Part shown: positions 29,101 to 38,859 of the stretch, in pieces
Layout of the letters: each line of letters begins with the position of its first letter
Position numbering within the stretch: position 1 is the stretch's first letter
DNA from: Oceanihabitans sp. IOP_32
Lineage (GTDB): Bacteria > Bacteroidota > Bacteroidia > Flavobacteriales > Flavobacteriaceae
Direction: 5' to 3'
DNA length: 64,000 nucleotides
Assembly: GCF_009498295.1 (NCBI RefSeq)
Contig: NZ_CP040813.1
Coordinates: 415,001-479,000 of the forward strand
Program-made: the position numbers and the translations under genes
The notes under the pieces: generated by a model
Database searches by the model: none
The model's input: only the letters and a program-made list of their open reading frames with translations
What the model was told of the DNA's origin: nothing

Positions 29101-29946
29101 TTAATTTGCTCCCCACTCGGCAAGCGAGTCCTTATTCATTTTTACATAATCGGCGTTTCCGGCTTTCTCGGCGGCCGCTAAAGATTTTTTAGCAGTTTCT
29201 ACTGCCAATTGCTTATCACCAGCTTTTGCATAGATTAAAGACTGGTTACGCAATTGCCAAAAACGAGGGTTTTCTGTCATTTCCATAGCTTTTTCAATCC
29301 ATTCTTTAGCCTGATTGATATCTTTGCCGTTTTCAGAATAATACACTGCCGCGGCGTAATAATCGGCAGCACTTGGTCCGTTCATGACTTTCTCAATGGC
29401 AGCCGTTACCGTTTTATCGGTCGGAACTTGAAAAGGTACACCAACATAAACGTTTTCCCATTCTATCCCTAACACAGCACCGTTATGGCTTAAATCGTTA
29501 AAACCTATGGTAAAAGATTCTGTTTTACTTGGCATTTTTATTACAGGTACAGAAATTTTTGCTGCCACTTTAGCCTCGTCCCATGCTCTAGGTGTACCCC
29601 AATTGTTGGTATCGGTATAAAAAACTACCTCCCATGATTCTTTTCCGGGTTTAGTGAAAATAGCGTATTCGCCAGCTTCTAAGGTTTTACCCTCTATAGT
29701 CACATCATTAGAAAATGATATTTTGGTATTCGCATCGGCTCCTGTGCGCCACAAGGTATTGTAAGGCACTAAATCGCCAAAAATGGTACGGCCACGCATG
29801 GCAGGTCGCGAATACTCTAAAGTTACGTCTGTTAAACCAACTTTTTGCTCGATTTTTGAATACGGGCTGGATCTTGGTACTTCAATTTGTCCATTTACAG
29901 TGTAAACCATTGTAAAGATCATAAAGGCAAATAATGATTTTTTCAT
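29101..29946 (-). CDS. DUF2911 domain protein, exported, with C-terminal TPR-like region
   Basis: Exported protein of 281 residues. A signal peptide MKKSLFAFMIFTMVYTVNGQ is followed by the DUF2911 domain (LTDVTLEYSRPAMRGRTIFGDLVPYNTLWRTGADANTKI) over about residues 25-170. The C terminus has helical, alanine-rich repeats (AAVYYSENGKDINQAKEWIEKAM) that look like TPR units. The start is ATG 29946, since a longer frame to 30021 has no signal peptide. DUF2911 proteins are abundant in Bacteroidota; no function is known. Divergent from the photolyase cluster. Confidence 0.85.
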   Translation of the reverse strand: MKKSLFAFMIFTMVYTVNGQIEVPRSSPYSKIEQKVGLTDVTLEYSRPAMRGRTIFGDLVPYNTLWRTGADANTKISFSNDVTIEGKTLEAGEYAIFTKPGKESWEVVFYTDTNNWGTPRAWDEAKVAAKISVPVIKMPSKTESFTIGFNDLSHNGAVLGIEWENVYVGVPFQVPTDKTVTAAIEKVMNGPSAADYYAAAVYYSENGKDINQAKEWIEKAMEMTENPRFWQLRNQSLIYAKAGDKQLAVETAKKSLAAAEKAGNADYVKMNKDSLAEWGAN

Positions 29947-30068
29947 TTTATCTCTGTTTTTGTTAGTAAAAAAATAATATCCTTTAAAATTACGCAATAC
30001 GATGGCTAATATTGTTAACAAAACCTTAAAACCAAGTGAAGAAACTTAAAATATAAAATAAACAAACT

Positions 30069-30110
30069 GTTTAACTAATGTGTTTATTTGTTAAACATTT
30101 TGTATCTTTG
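30069..30110 (+). promoter_or_regulatory. Operator-promoter of photolyase cluster, unit 1
   Basis: GTTTAAC (30069-30075) and its reverse complement GTTAAAC (30090-30096) are separated by 14 bp (21 bp start to start, two helical turns). ATTTTG and the -7 box TATCTTTG (30103-30110) follow, then the ATG of the TetR-like gene 17 bp later. The same layout recurs at 38860-38901. No good -33 TTG is present, suggesting that a regulator binding the repeat controls this promoter. Confidence 0.65.
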
Positions 30111-30127
30111 GGCTAAACAAAATCATT

Positions 30128-30784
30128 ATGGCAAAGAAGAAATCAATTACAAAAGACCACATCATAACCTTTTATATGGATTATGTTTTGGAACATGGTG
30201 AAAACCCCAAGTCTGTATATGCTTTTTCGAAATCTAATAATTTTGAAGAGGCCAAATTTTATGAATTCTTCTCAGATTTTCAAGCCATAGAAAAAGGAAT
30301 TTTTGAAGCTTTTTTTTCCAACTCCATCACCGTGTTAGAAAAAAGTGAAGATTATGAAAATTTTGACCCTAGAAACAAACTCCTAAGTTTTTATTTTACG
30401 TTTTTTGAAAATCTAACAGCCAATAGAAGTTATGTGGTACAGGCCTTAGAGAAACATAAAAACGATCTCAAAGGTTTGAAAATGCTAGCTGGATTAAAGC
30501 GTCATTTTACAGCATACATCGCGAATCTCGATATAGAAATGTTAGATCTTAAGAATGAAACCATTGAAAAAATTCAAGACAAAACCTTAAAAGAAACCGC
30601 CTGGCTGCAATTATTAATCACCATGAAATTTTGGTTGGATGACAGCTCAAGATCCTTTGAAAAAACAGATATATTTATAGAAAAGTCTGTTAATACGACT
30701 TTTGATGTGCTTGATATTGCGCCCTTAAAGAGCGTTATAGATTTAGGTAAATTTATTTTTAAAGAAAGATTCCAAATGAAATAA
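30128..30784 (+). CDS. TetR-like protein, first gene of photolyase cluster
   Basis: Mostly helical 218-residue protein. The N-terminal 60 residues (TFYMDYVLEHGENPKSVYAF...FYEFFSDFQAIEKGIFEAFF) match the pattern of a TetR helix-turn-helix, with the turn around residues 25-50 somewhat degenerate. The remainder resembles a TetR-type ligand-binding domain. The only recognisable regulator in the 14-kb cluster, it is encoded directly behind the operator-promoter it may bind. Whether it binds DNA, and what ligand or light cue it senses, is not shown by sequence. Confidence 0.7.
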   Translation: MAKKKSITKDHIITFYMDYVLEHGENPKSVYAFSKSNNFEEAKFYEFFSDFQAIEKGIFEAFFSNSITVLEKSEDYENFDPRNKLLSFYFTFFENLTANRSYVVQALEKHKNDLKGLKMLAGLKRHFTAYIANLDIEMLDLKNETIEKIQDKTLKETAWLQLLITMKFWLDDSSRSFEKTDIFIEKSVNTTFDVLDIAPLKSVIDLGKFIFKERFQMK

Positions 30785-30840
30785 ACTGTAGTGAAACCGA
30801 CAAGCCACGAAATAGGCTAACAAATTTCTCCAGTTTCATT

Positions 30841-30975
30841 TTGTTTAAAAAAGCTATAAAATTTGTTACACGTGAAATTAGCAAAAAGCAGTTTAGAGCA
30901 TTCTTAAAAGAAAGGCAATATCGCAAACCCAGAGACAGAGTCCTTGGAGAATTATTCAGATTAAAAACAAATTAA
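30841..30975 (+). CDS. Possible small basic protein, 44 residues (TTG start)
   Basis: An open frame starting at TTG 30841 (LFKKAIKFVTREISKKQFRA...) and ending in TAA that overlaps the ATG of the ABC1 kinase gene (TAATG). It is lysine/arginine rich and probably helical. The frame stays open upstream but has no ATG, so the start is uncertain. The exact stop-start overlap favours a real, coupled gene, but the short length leaves doubt. Confidence 0.4.
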   Translation: MFKKAIKFVTREISKKQFRAFLKERQYRKPRDRVLGELFRLKTN

Positions 30976-32285
30976 TGAAAACCATAGACAAAATACCAAC
31001 ATCGAAAATACAACGCGCCACTAAATTAATGTCTACTGGAGCTAAAGTAGGCGTAAATTATTTAAAGTATTATGGCGATAAAATGGTTAATTCTGAAGCT
31101 GATGCCAAAGAGCGTTTAAACCAGAGTAATGCTGAAGATATTTACGATGGCTTAAAACAACTTAAAGGTAGCGCACTTAAAGTAGCCCAGATGCTAAGTA
31201 TGGAAAAAAGCATATTACCACAGGCCTATGTTGAAAAATTCTCGCTTGCACAATTTTCTGTACCGCCATTATCGCCACCATTAGTGATAAAAACATTTAA
31301 TAAATATTTTGGTAAAACACCAAATGAAATTTTTGATACTTTTAACGCAACTTCTGTCAATGCTGCCAGTATCGGTCAGGTACACGTAGCAGAGAAAAAT
31401 GGGAAAAAACTTGCTGTGAAAATCCAATATCCAGGAGTTGCTGAAAGTATCGCTTCCGATTTGGCGATGGTTAAACCTATTGCAATGAGTATGTTTAACA
31501 TTAAAGGCAAGGAATCCGATAAGTATTTTCAAGAAGTCGAAGATAAATTGGTTGAAGAAACCAATTATACCTTAGAAATGAAACAAAGCAAAGAGATTGC
31601 TTCGGCTTGCTCGCATATACCGAATCTTATTTTTCCTAGCTATTATGAAGAATTCTCGTCTGAACGTATTCTCACGATGGATTATATGCAGGGTGAACAT
31701 TTATCAGAATTTGTTGCACGAAATACCAACCAAGACGCTTCAAATAAATTAGGTCAGGCGCTTTGGGATTTCTATATGTTTCAAATTCATAAGCTTAAAA
31801 AGGTGCATGCCGATCCGCATCCTGGTAATTTTTTAATTTCAGAAAAAAACCAATTAATCGCTTTAGATTTTGGATGTATGAAAACCATTCCTATGGCATT
31901 TTATACGCCTTATTTTGAATTAGCTAAATCTGAAAACATTAACAATAGAGATTACTTTACAGCTAAATTATACGAGCTTGAAATATTGAGAACAGACGAC
32001 TCTAAAGCAGAATTAGATTTTTTCACCGAAATGTTCCATGAGATGTTAAGCCTATTTACACAACCATTTAATAGTGAGGTTTTCGATTTCTCGGATGCTC
32101 ATTTCTTTGGAAAAATATCAGAGCTAGGACAACGTTATTCTAAAAATACCGATCTTAAAAAAATGAATGGTAGTCGTGGTTCTAAGCATTTTATCTATAT
32201 TAATAGAACTTTTTTTGGTCTATACCATTTAATGTTTGACCTGAAAGCTGAAAATATTAAAATTAACAACTACAAACATCTTTAA
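30975..32285 (+). CDS. ABC1/UbiB (AarF-like) atypical kinase family protein
   Basis: Protein of 436 residues of the ABC1/UbiB (ADCK) family, related to proteins that support ubiquinone synthesis. Visible motifs: the KxGQ-like segment GSALKVAQMLSME near residue 62 (A in place of the usual G), the A-rich loop NAASIGQVHVAE near residue 122, LAVKIQYPGV with the conserved lysine, EETNYTLEM, and the catalytic HADPHPGNFLIS with IALDFGCMK. No long C-terminal membrane helices are evident. It overlaps the flavin reductase start by one base. In this cluster a role in quinone or photoprotective metabolism is plausible (inference). Confidence 0.88.
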   Translation: MKTIDKIPTSKIQRATKLMSTGAKVGVNYLKYYGDKMVNSEADAKERLNQSNAEDIYDGLKQLKGSALKVAQMLSMEKSILPQAYVEKFSLAQFSVPPLSPPLVIKTFNKYFGKTPNEIFDTFNATSVNAASIGQVHVAEKNGKKLAVKIQYPGVAESIASDLAMVKPIAMSMFNIKGKESDKYFQEVEDKLVEETNYTLEMKQSKEIASACSHIPNLIFPSYYEEFSSERILTMDYMQGEHLSEFVARNTNQDASNKLGQALWDFYMFQIHKLKKVHADPHPGNFLISEKNQLIALDFGCMKTIPMAFYTPYFELAKSENINNRDYFTAKLYELEILRTDDSKAELDFFTEMFHEMLSLFTQPFNSEVFDFSDAHFFGKISELGQRYSKNTDLKKMNGSRGSKHFIYINRTFFGLYHLMFDLKAENIKINNYKHL

Positions 32286-32917
32286 TGACTTATTTTAGCG
32301 AACACGATATTGAAAAATTGCATCATCTCTACCAAATCAACTTAATAAACAGTTGCTCTGGCTATAAATCGGCAAACCTTATAGGAACCAAATCCAAAAA
32401 AGGAATAGAGAATGTTGCTGTTTTTAGCTCCATAACACATATAGGGTCCAGCCCGGCAATGCTAGGTTTTTTTTTAAGACCAACAACTGCAATAAGAAAC
32501 ACGTATAACAATATAAAAGAAACAGGTTTTTTTACTATTAATCATATTCACAAAAACATCCTCGAACAAGCCCATCATACCTCGGCAAAATACAGCGCTG
32601 AAATTTCTGAGTTCGATATGACATCTTTAAACTCAGAGTATCAAAACGATTTTTTTGCGCCTTTTGTACAAGATGCCCCTATTAAGTTAGCTATGCAATT
32701 TGTTGAAGAGTACAACATAAAAGCCAATAACACCATTTTGCTTGTCGGAAAAATAACAGGGCTCTATATTAACGACGGTCTTATTGAAAACGATGGTTTT
32801 GTTAACCTCTCTAAGGCACAAATAGCAACGATTAACGGTTTAGATGGTTATGCCGTTCCGCAAGAGAGAATAAGGTTTGGTTACCAAAGACCAAAACAAC
32901 TTACAGCGGATAACTAA
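32285..32917 (+). CDS. Flavin reductase-like domain protein
   Basis: FMN-binding split-barrel protein of 210 residues. The segment INSCSGYKSANLIGTKSKKGIENVAVFSSITHIGSSPAMLGFFLRP has the flavin reductase-like layout, followed by NTYNNIKETGFFTINH. Such proteins reduce flavins with NAD(P)H or use bound FMN. Placed between the ABC1 kinase and the photolyases, it could supply reduced flavin to photolyase/cryptochrome FAD (inference). Its start overlaps the upstream stop by one base (TAATG). Confidence 0.83.
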   Translation: MTYFSEHDIEKLHHLYQINLINSCSGYKSANLIGTKSKKGIENVAVFSSITHIGSSPAMLGFFLRPTTAIRNTYNNIKETGFFTINHIHKNILEQAHHTSAKYSAEISEFDMTSLNSEYQNDFFAPFVQDAPIKLAMQFVEEYNIKANNTILLVGKITGLYINDGLIENDGFVNLSKAQIATINGLDGYAVPQERIRFGYQRPKQLTADN

Positions 32918-32966
32918 CACCAAAAATTTTAAATTTTCGGTACAGTTTTCGAAATTATCAAAACAA

Positions 32967-34391
32967 ATGAAAATACTCGTAACAGGAGCCACAGGCTATA
33001 TAGGCAAAAGACTCATACCGCTTTTAATAAACCAAGAGCATCAGGTAATTTGCGCTGTTCGAGATAAACTTCGTGCCGACGAGAATTATTTAAAAGAAGA
33101 CCTCATTGAAATCGTAGAAGTCGATTTTTTAAAGCCAGAAACACTAAATAATATTCCAGAAGATATTGATGTCGCGTATTATTTAATACACTCCATGTCT
33201 AATTCTTCTAAAAATTTTGAGTCTCTTGAAGAAACCTGCGCCAAAAATTTTAAAACTTATATTGAAACGACCAATGTTAAACAAGTTATTTATTTAAGCG
33301 GGATTACAAACGAAGAAGAGCTCTCAAAACACTTACGCTCAAGGCAAAACGTAGAGCATATTTTAAATTCAGACCATTACGCAACAACCATCTTTAAAGC
33401 TGGAATTATTGTGGGTTCTGGAAGCTCTTCTTTTGAAATAATAAGAGATTTAGTTGAAAAATTACCCATTATGATTGCCCCAAAATGGCTAAACACCAAA
33501 ACACAACCGCTGGCAGTGCGCGATGTTTTAAGCTTTTTATCTGGAGCAGCAGGTAACACTAAATTGTACAATCAATCCTATGATGTTTTTGGCTCTGAAG
33601 TATTAACATACAAACAACTCTTATTACAATTTGCAGAAGTAAGAGGCTTAAAACGCTATATTTTTACGGTACCTGTAATGACCCCCAAACTATCTTCCTA
33701 TTGGTTGTATTTTGTAACCTCTACATCTTATAAATTGGCATCATCGTTAGTTGATAGTATGGGTGTACAAATTATAGGTAAACCAAGTAATATTAATGCG
33801 TTGCTCGATGTAAATCCGCTTTCCTACAAACAGGCAGTCGCTTTGGCTTTCGAGAAAATAGAACAAAACAGTATTGTTTCCAGCTGGAAAGATTCTATGG
33901 TAAGTAGCGGGAGATTACGAAATAATTTACACAAATATATTAACGTTCCAAAATACGGCTGCTTTAAAGATTACAAAGAGCGTCAAGTACAGGACACCCA
34001 AAAAACCATCGAAAAAGTATGGGCTATTGGAGGAAAAACCGGCTGGTATTACGGCACGTTTTTATGGAAAATAAGAGGCTATATCGATAAACTTTTTGGA
34101 GGTATTGGCCTTCGAAGAGGTCGCACAAACCCCACCGAATTGCATGCTGGCGATGCCCTAGATTTTTGGCGCGTTATTTTTGCCGATAAAAATCAAAAAA
34201 AACTCTTGCTCTATGCAGAAATGCGACTTCCAGGAGAAGCCTGGTTAGAATTTAAGATTGAAGATGGCTTCTTAAAACAAACAGCAACCTTTAGACCTCG
34301 CGGGTTATGGGGAAGGTTATACTGGTACAGTGTTTTCCCTTTTCATGGTTTTATTTTTAATGGGATGATAAATAAATTAGTAAATGCGTAA
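32967..34391 (+). CDS. SDR family NAD(P)-binding protein with C-terminal DUF2867
   Basis: Two-domain protein of 474 residues. The N-terminal extended-SDR Rossmann fold starts [20 protein letters not shown]; the middle resembles NmrA/complex I-associated forms ([16 protein letters not shown]). The C-terminal 150 residues are DUF2867 ([11 protein letters not shown]...[10 protein letters not shown]...[16 protein letters not shown]). The ATG at 32967 is chosen because the Rossmann motif starts there; a longer frame overlaps the flavin reductase by 41 bp. SDR-DUF2867 proteins are recurrent neighbours of photolyases in other bacteria (recollection). Reaction unknown. Confidence 0.87.
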   Translation: MKILVTGATGYIGKRLIPLLINQEHQVICAVRDKLRADENYLKEDLIEIVEVDFLKPETLNNIPEDIDVAYYLIHSMSNSSKNFESLEETCAKNFKTYIETTNVKQVIYLSGITNEEELSKHLRSRQNVEHILNSDHYATTIFKAGIIVGSGSSSFEIIRDLVEKLPIMIAPKWLNTKTQPLAVRDVLSFLSGAAGNTKLYNQSYDVFGSEVLTYKQLLLQFAEVRGLKRYIFTVPVMTPKLSSYWLYFVTSTSYKLASSLVDSMGVQIIGKPSNINALLDVNPLSYKQAVALAFEKIEQNSIVSSWKDSMVSSGRLRNNLHKYINVPKYGCFKDYKERQVQDTQKTIEKVWAIGGKTGWYYGTFLWKIRGYIDKLFGGIGLRRGRTNPTELHAGDALDFWRVIFADKNQKKLLLYAEMRLPGEAWLEFKIEDGFLKQTATFRPRGLWGRLYWYSVFPFHGFIFNGMINKLVNA

Positions 34392-34533
34392 ACCCTTAAA
34401 AAAAGACTTACCTAAAAAAATTTGCCTTGTTTGTAAATTACCCTTTAGTTGGAGAAAAAAGTGGGAGAAAAATTGGGAAAACATAAAATATTGTAGCGAA
34501 AGATGCAGAAGACACAAAAAAACACAGCGTTAG
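34384..34533 (+). CDS. DUF2256 small zinc-finger-like protein
   Basis: A 49-residue protein starting [20 protein letters not shown] with the DUF2256 pattern CLVC...[11 protein letters not shown]...YCSERCRRH; the four cysteines likely bind zinc. It overlaps the SDR stop by 8 bp and the DASH photolyase start by 31 bp, so the three are tightly coupled. DUF2256 is known as a companion of cryptochrome/photolyase genes and is sometimes fused to them. Its role is undefined. Confidence 0.88.
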   Translation: MRKPLKKDLPKKICLVCKLPFSWRKKWEKNWENIKYCSERCRRHKKTQR

Positions 34534-35810
34534 TTTGGTTTAGAAACGATTTAAGGGTTCAAGACAATAGGGTTTTAAACCGAGCCATTATTGAAAACAA
34601 TAACGTAATAGCCCTGTATTGTTTCGATCCCAGACATTATGAACTTAGTAATTTCGGATTTAAAAAAACCGAAAAATATAGGGCTAAATTTTTAATAGAC
34701 ACTATTAAAGACTTAAAAGCCAACCTCAAAACTCTAAATATAGAGTTATTTGTGTATCATAAAAAACCAGAACATGTAATTAAAACATTAGTTGATGCTT
34801 ATGCCATAAATTCGATATATCTTCAAAAAGAATGGACTAGCGAAGAAAATTTAGTGCTAAAAAAGGTGAAAAACACAGTAGAAAGCACTCTTGTGTTTAA
34901 CGAAATTTACGATCAGTTTTTATACCATCCAGAGGCAATCAATATGCAGCCCTCCCAAATACCTCAAGTATTTACTAATTTTAGAAAAAAAGTAGAAAAA
35001 CACAGTAATGTTTGGCCGGTTACAGTTAATCATGCCCTTGAAAAAACAGTAATTACAAACAACACAATCATCCCATCGCTTGAGGATCTTGGCCTGGAGA
35101 GTTTTAAAACACATCGCAACTCTGCGTTTCCATTTTCGGGTGGAGAAACTGCAGGACTTAAACGCTTGGACGATTATTTTTTTAAGACTAAAAAATTAGC
35201 TGTCTATAAAAAAACGAGAAATGGATTGCTAGGTTTAGATTACAGCTCAAAATTTTCACCTTGGCTAGCTAATGGCAGTATTTCTGCAAGAACCATATAC
35301 TGGAAAATTAAAGAATTTGAACAACAATTTTACAAAAACGACTCGACGTATTGGTTAATCTTTGAACTCATTTGGAGAGACTATTTTAAATATATCGCAT
35401 TAAAGCACCAAAATGATATTTTTAAAATTAATGGAATCCTTAAAAAAGATTACGATTGGACATACGATACAGAACTCGTAAACAAATGGATAAACGGCGA
35501 AACCCCATCCCCTTTTGTTAATGCCAACATGATTGAACTTAAAAAAACAGGATGGATGAGTAATAGAGGCCGTCAGAATGTAGCCTCGTATTTCGCAAAA
35601 AATTTATTACTCGATTGGCGTATTGGTGCTGCTTATTTTGAATCTGTACTTCTCGATTACGATGTACACAGCAATTATGGCAATTGGATGTATGTTGCTG
35701 GAGTTGGAAACGACCCCAGAGACCGTAAATTTAATGTATCGCTGCAAGCTAGTCGTTACGATGCGAATAATAAATTTAGAACGACTTGGCTACAAGAAAC
35801 CTTATTTTAA
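34503..35810 (+). CDS. DASH-family cryptochrome/photolyase
   Basis: FAD-containing blue-light protein of 435 residues. The N-terminal alpha/beta photolyase domain starts [17 protein letters not shown]. The C-terminal FAD domain has [33 protein letters not shown], the WRDYFKY region, [20 protein letters not shown] and [23 protein letters not shown], which is diagnostic of Cry-DASH (NRGRQN, GNDPR). Members repair cyclobutane pyrimidine dimers, chiefly in single-stranded DNA, or act as light sensors. It is the first of three photolyase genes in direct succession (0 and -11 bp gaps). Confidence 0.93.
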   Translation: MQKTQKNTALVWFRNDLRVQDNRVLNRAIIENNNVIALYCFDPRHYELSNFGFKKTEKYRAKFLIDTIKDLKANLKTLNIELFVYHKKPEHVIKTLVDAYAINSIYLQKEWTSEENLVLKKVKNTVESTLVFNEIYDQFLYHPEAINMQPSQIPQVFTNFRKKVEKHSNVWPVTVNHALEKTVITNNTIIPSLEDLGLESFKTHRNSAFPFSGGETAGLKRLDDYFFKTKKLAVYKKTRNGLLGLDYSSKFSPWLANGSISARTIYWKIKEFEQQFYKNDSTYWLIFELIWRDYFKYIALKHQNDIFKINGILKKDYDWTYDTELVNKWINGETPSPFVNANMIELKKTGWMSNRGRQNVASYFAKNLLLDWRIGAAYFESVLLDYDVHSNYGNWMYVAGVGNDPRDRKFNVSLQASRYDANNKFRTTWLQETLF

Positions 35811-37343
35811 ATGAAGACATTAAGACTCATATTAGGAGACCAACTCAACATAAAACACTCTTGGTTTAAAAACACCAACAAAGATGTGCTGTATTGCCTA
35901 TTTGAAATGCGCCAAGAAACCGATTACACTACCCATCATATCCAGAAAATTGTTGGATTCTTTGCTGCCATGCGCAAATTTTCAGAAGATTTACAGGCGC
36001 AAGGCCATAACGTCGTATTTTATAAAATAAAAGATGCAGAGAACACGCAAAACCTAACTAAAAATCTATCAAAAATAATTAAAGAACACCAGGTTGAAAG
36101 ATTTGAATATATTTTACCTGATGAGTATCGTTTAGATAAGCAACTCCAAAACTTTACATCGTCTTTACAAATTGAAACTAATCGTATTTCAGCCGAACAT
36201 TTTTACACAGAAAGAGACGATTTAGCCACCTTTTTTAAAGGTAAAAAGCAGTATCTCATGGAGAATTTCTACAGAGATATGCGCAAAAAACATGATATTT
36301 TAATGGTTTCAAATCAACCCGAGGGCGGCAAATGGAACTACGATAAAAGTAATAGAAACAAATGGAAAGGTGATGTAGAAATTCCGAATCATAAAGTTTT
36401 TAAAAACGATATTTCCGAAATTAAAAACGATATTTTATCGACAAACATAAAAACAATTGGTAAATTTGATAACGAAATATTTTTATACCCCATAAATCGA
36501 ATTCAAGGTTTGGAACAGCTTAAGTATTTTTGCGAAGCCCTACTGCCCCATTTTGGCGACTACCAAGATGCCATGCATACCGATGAAGATTACCTTTTTC
36601 ATTCCAGACTATCTTTTGCTTTAAATTTAAAACTTATTTCTCCTAAAGATGTCGTGACAACGGTAATGAATTACTACCGAAAAAACGAAGATCGTATCAG
36701 TATTTCTCAAGTCGAAGGTTTTATTAGACAAATTATTGGTTGGCGAGAATATATGCGTGGCATGTATTGGGCCTTTATGCCAGAATATAAAACACAAAAC
36801 GAACTACAGAATAACAATAAATTACCCGATTTTTTCTGGACTGCAGAAACAAAAATGAATTGTTTAAAACACGCCATAAAAAATTCGTTAGACAACAGTT
36901 ACGCACACCATATTCAACGGCTCATGGTTACAGGAAATTATGCCTTACTCACGCAAACGAATCCTGACGACGTAGACAATTGGTATCTAGGTATTTACAT
37001 CGACGCTATAGAATGGGTTCAGCTTCCAAACACTAGAGGCATGAGCCAGTTTGCCGATGGTGGCAAAATAGCAACCAAACCTTATGTGTCATCTGGCTCT
37101 TACATAAATAAAATGAGTAATTATTGTAAGGATTGCACGTATAATAAAGACAAAAAAACCGAAGACGATGCCTGCCCTTTTAATAGCTTGTATTGGAATT
37201 TTTTAGACGACAAAAGGTCTCTTCTGGGAAATAATTTTAGAATGCGCATGATGTATAGCCTCTTAGATAAAATGAGCCCTGAAAGTTTAGAAAAAATAAA
37301 ACAGAAAGCACAACATATTATTGAACATCAAGATGAATACTAA
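35811..37343 (+). CDS. FeS-BCP type photolyase/cryptochrome ((6-4) photolyase-like, PhrB/CryB family)
   Basis: Protein of 510 residues of the iron-sulfur bacterial cryptochrome/photolyase group. The start MKTLRLILGDQLNIKHSWF is the family hallmark. The C-terminal half carries four cysteines fitting the [4Fe-4S] ligand pattern, in MNCLKH, NYCKDC (two) and ACPFN, plus FIRQIIGWREYMRGMYW and MVTGNYALLT near the flavin site. Known members (Agrobacterium PhrB) repair (6-4) photoproducts; Rhodobacter CryB is regulatory. It abuts the DASH gene and overlaps the next photolyase by 11 bp. Confidence 0.93.
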   Translation: MKTLRLILGDQLNIKHSWFKNTNKDVLYCLFEMRQETDYTTHHIQKIVGFFAAMRKFSEDLQAQGHNVVFYKIKDAENTQNLTKNLSKIIKEHQVERFEYILPDEYRLDKQLQNFTSSLQIETNRISAEHFYTERDDLATFFKGKKQYLMENFYRDMRKKHDILMVSNQPEGGKWNYDKSNRNKWKGDVEIPNHKVFKNDISEIKNDILSTNIKTIGKFDNEIFLYPINRIQGLEQLKYFCEALLPHFGDYQDAMHTDEDYLFHSRLSFALNLKLISPKDVVTTVMNYYRKNEDRISISQVEGFIRQIIGWREYMRGMYWAFMPEYKTQNELQNNNKLPDFFWTAETKMNCLKHAIKNSLDNSYAHHIQRLMVTGNYALLTQTNPDDVDNWYLGIYIDAIEWVQLPNTRGMSQFADGGKIATKPYVSSGSYINKMSNYCKDCTYNKDKKTEDDACPFNSLYWNFLDDKRSLLGNNFRMRMMYSLLDKMSPESLEKIKQKAQHIIEHQDEY

Positions 37344-38817
37344 ACCCCAAATACATTTAGTCTGGTTAAAACGCGATTTGCGCTTACACGATAATGAAGC
37401 TATTTTTAACGCTTTATCTTCTGGAAAGCGCGTATTACTTTTTTACGCTTTTGAACCTCTTTTACTAAACGACCCCCATTATAGCGAGCGCCACTGGGAT
37501 TTTGTTAAACAATCGTTAGAAGACTTAAACCAAGCCTTAAAACCTTATAATTCGAAAATACTTGTTGTAAAGTCCGATATAATTGCCGCACTCAATCAAC
37601 TCTTAACAAAATATAAAATAAACAATATCTACTCACATAAGGAAACGGGTATTTTAGTAACTTTCGATAGAGATAAATCTTTTAAACGGTTTTGTAAAAA
37701 CAATTTAATAACCTGGACCGAAAGCAAAAATAATGGTGTACATCGCGGTTTAAAAAATCGTGAAAAGTGGACTGAACTTTCTAATCGCTATTACGAAATA
37801 GAACCTCTAAAATTTAATCCTCAGGCCAATCAATTATTACCCATTGATGAAATAAACGAATTAGAGAAAAGCTTTAAAACCATATCATTAAAAACGAAAA
37901 CAAACACACCTTTTCAAAAAGGAGGAAGAACAACGGGATTAAAATATTTAAAATCTTTTTTTGATAGCCGTTACTTAAATTACATGCATCACATTTCAAA
38001 ACCAGATTTAGCGCGCATAAGTTGCAGTAGGCTTTCGCCCTACATTGCCTGGGGAAACCTTTCAGTTAGAGAAGTATATCATCAAGCTTATCATTTAAAG
38101 AAATCTTCAAAAAACAAAAAAGCTTTAGACGCTTTTATGTCACGTTTACGTTGGCATGCACATTTTGTGCAAAAATTTGAAATGGAACATACCATGGAAG
38201 AGGTTAGTATAAATAAAGGCTACCATAAGCTTAAAAAAAGTGTGTCTGAAAAATATCAAATCGCTTGGAAAACCGGGCAAACCGGTATTCCTTTAGTAGA
38301 TGCGTGTATGAGGTGTTTAAAAGAAACTGGCTATCTTAATTTTAGAATGCGTGCATTGGTTGTTTCTTTTTTTACGCATAACTTATGGCAACCGTGGCAA
38401 GAAGCTACAACCCATTTATCGCAAATGTTCCTCGATTTTGAACCCGGAATACACTTTCCTCAACTACAAATGCAAGCTGGAGAGACCGGTATAAATATGC
38501 TGCGAATTTACAACCCCATAAAAAATAGTTTAGAACACGATCCAAACGCCGTATTTATAAAAAAATGGGTCCCAGAGTTAAAAGATTTAGATACAGCATT
38601 TGCGCATCAACCCTATTTAATGACCGAGATGGAACAGCAGTTTTACAACTTTAAACTCGGTGTAAATTACCCACACCCCATTATAGACATTGATACCACA
38701 CGTAGAAAAGCAAGTGATGCCTTATGGGAAATGCGTAATAACAAACTTGTAAAATCTGAGAGTGCTCGAATTCTAAAAAAACATGCCTTATCCAAAAAAC
38801 ATTTAAATAAAACTTAA
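37333..38817 (+). CDS. Third photolyase/cryptochrome family protein
   Basis: Protein of 494 residues. It has the photolyase N domain (IHLVWLKRDLRLHDNEAI) and a C-terminal FAD domain with FQKGGRTTGLKYLKSFF, ISCSRLSPYIAWGNLSVREVY, WKTGQTGIPLVDACMRCLKETGYLNFRMRALVVSFFTHNLW and MQAGETGINMLRIYNP. The spacing differs from both the DASH and class I CPD copies in this window, so it is a separate subfamily. The start is ATG 37333, overlapping the FeS-BCP stop; a TTG at 37321 is unlikely. Whether it repairs DNA or senses light cannot be told by sequence. Confidence 0.88.
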   Translation: MNTKPQIHLVWLKRDLRLHDNEAIFNALSSGKRVLLFYAFEPLLLNDPHYSERHWDFVKQSLEDLNQALKPYNSKILVVKSDIIAALNQLLTKYKINNIYSHKETGILVTFDRDKSFKRFCKNNLITWTESKNNGVHRGLKNREKWTELSNRYYEIEPLKFNPQANQLLPIDEINELEKSFKTISLKTKTNTPFQKGGRTTGLKYLKSFFDSRYLNYMHHISKPDLARISCSRLSPYIAWGNLSVREVYHQAYHLKKSSKNKKALDAFMSRLRWHAHFVQKFEMEHTMEEVSINKGYHKLKKSVSEKYQIAWKTGQTGIPLVDACMRCLKETGYLNFRMRALVVSFFTHNLWQPWQEATTHLSQMFLDFEPGIHFPQLQMQAGETGINMLRIYNPIKNSLEHDPNAVFIKKWVPELKDLDTAFAHQPYLMTEMEQQFYNFKLGVNYPHPIIDIDTTRRKASDALWEMRNNKLVKSESARILKKHALSKKHLNKT

Positions 38818-38859
38818 GGATTAATTCTAGTCTAAATATTTATTAGTTTATAAATTTTT

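Noticed and set aside
34384-38817. Possible fusion of adjacent photolyase genes by frameshift
   Set aside because: Each protein has complete N- and C-terminal domains and its own start; short overlaps reflect coupling rather than broken fusion.
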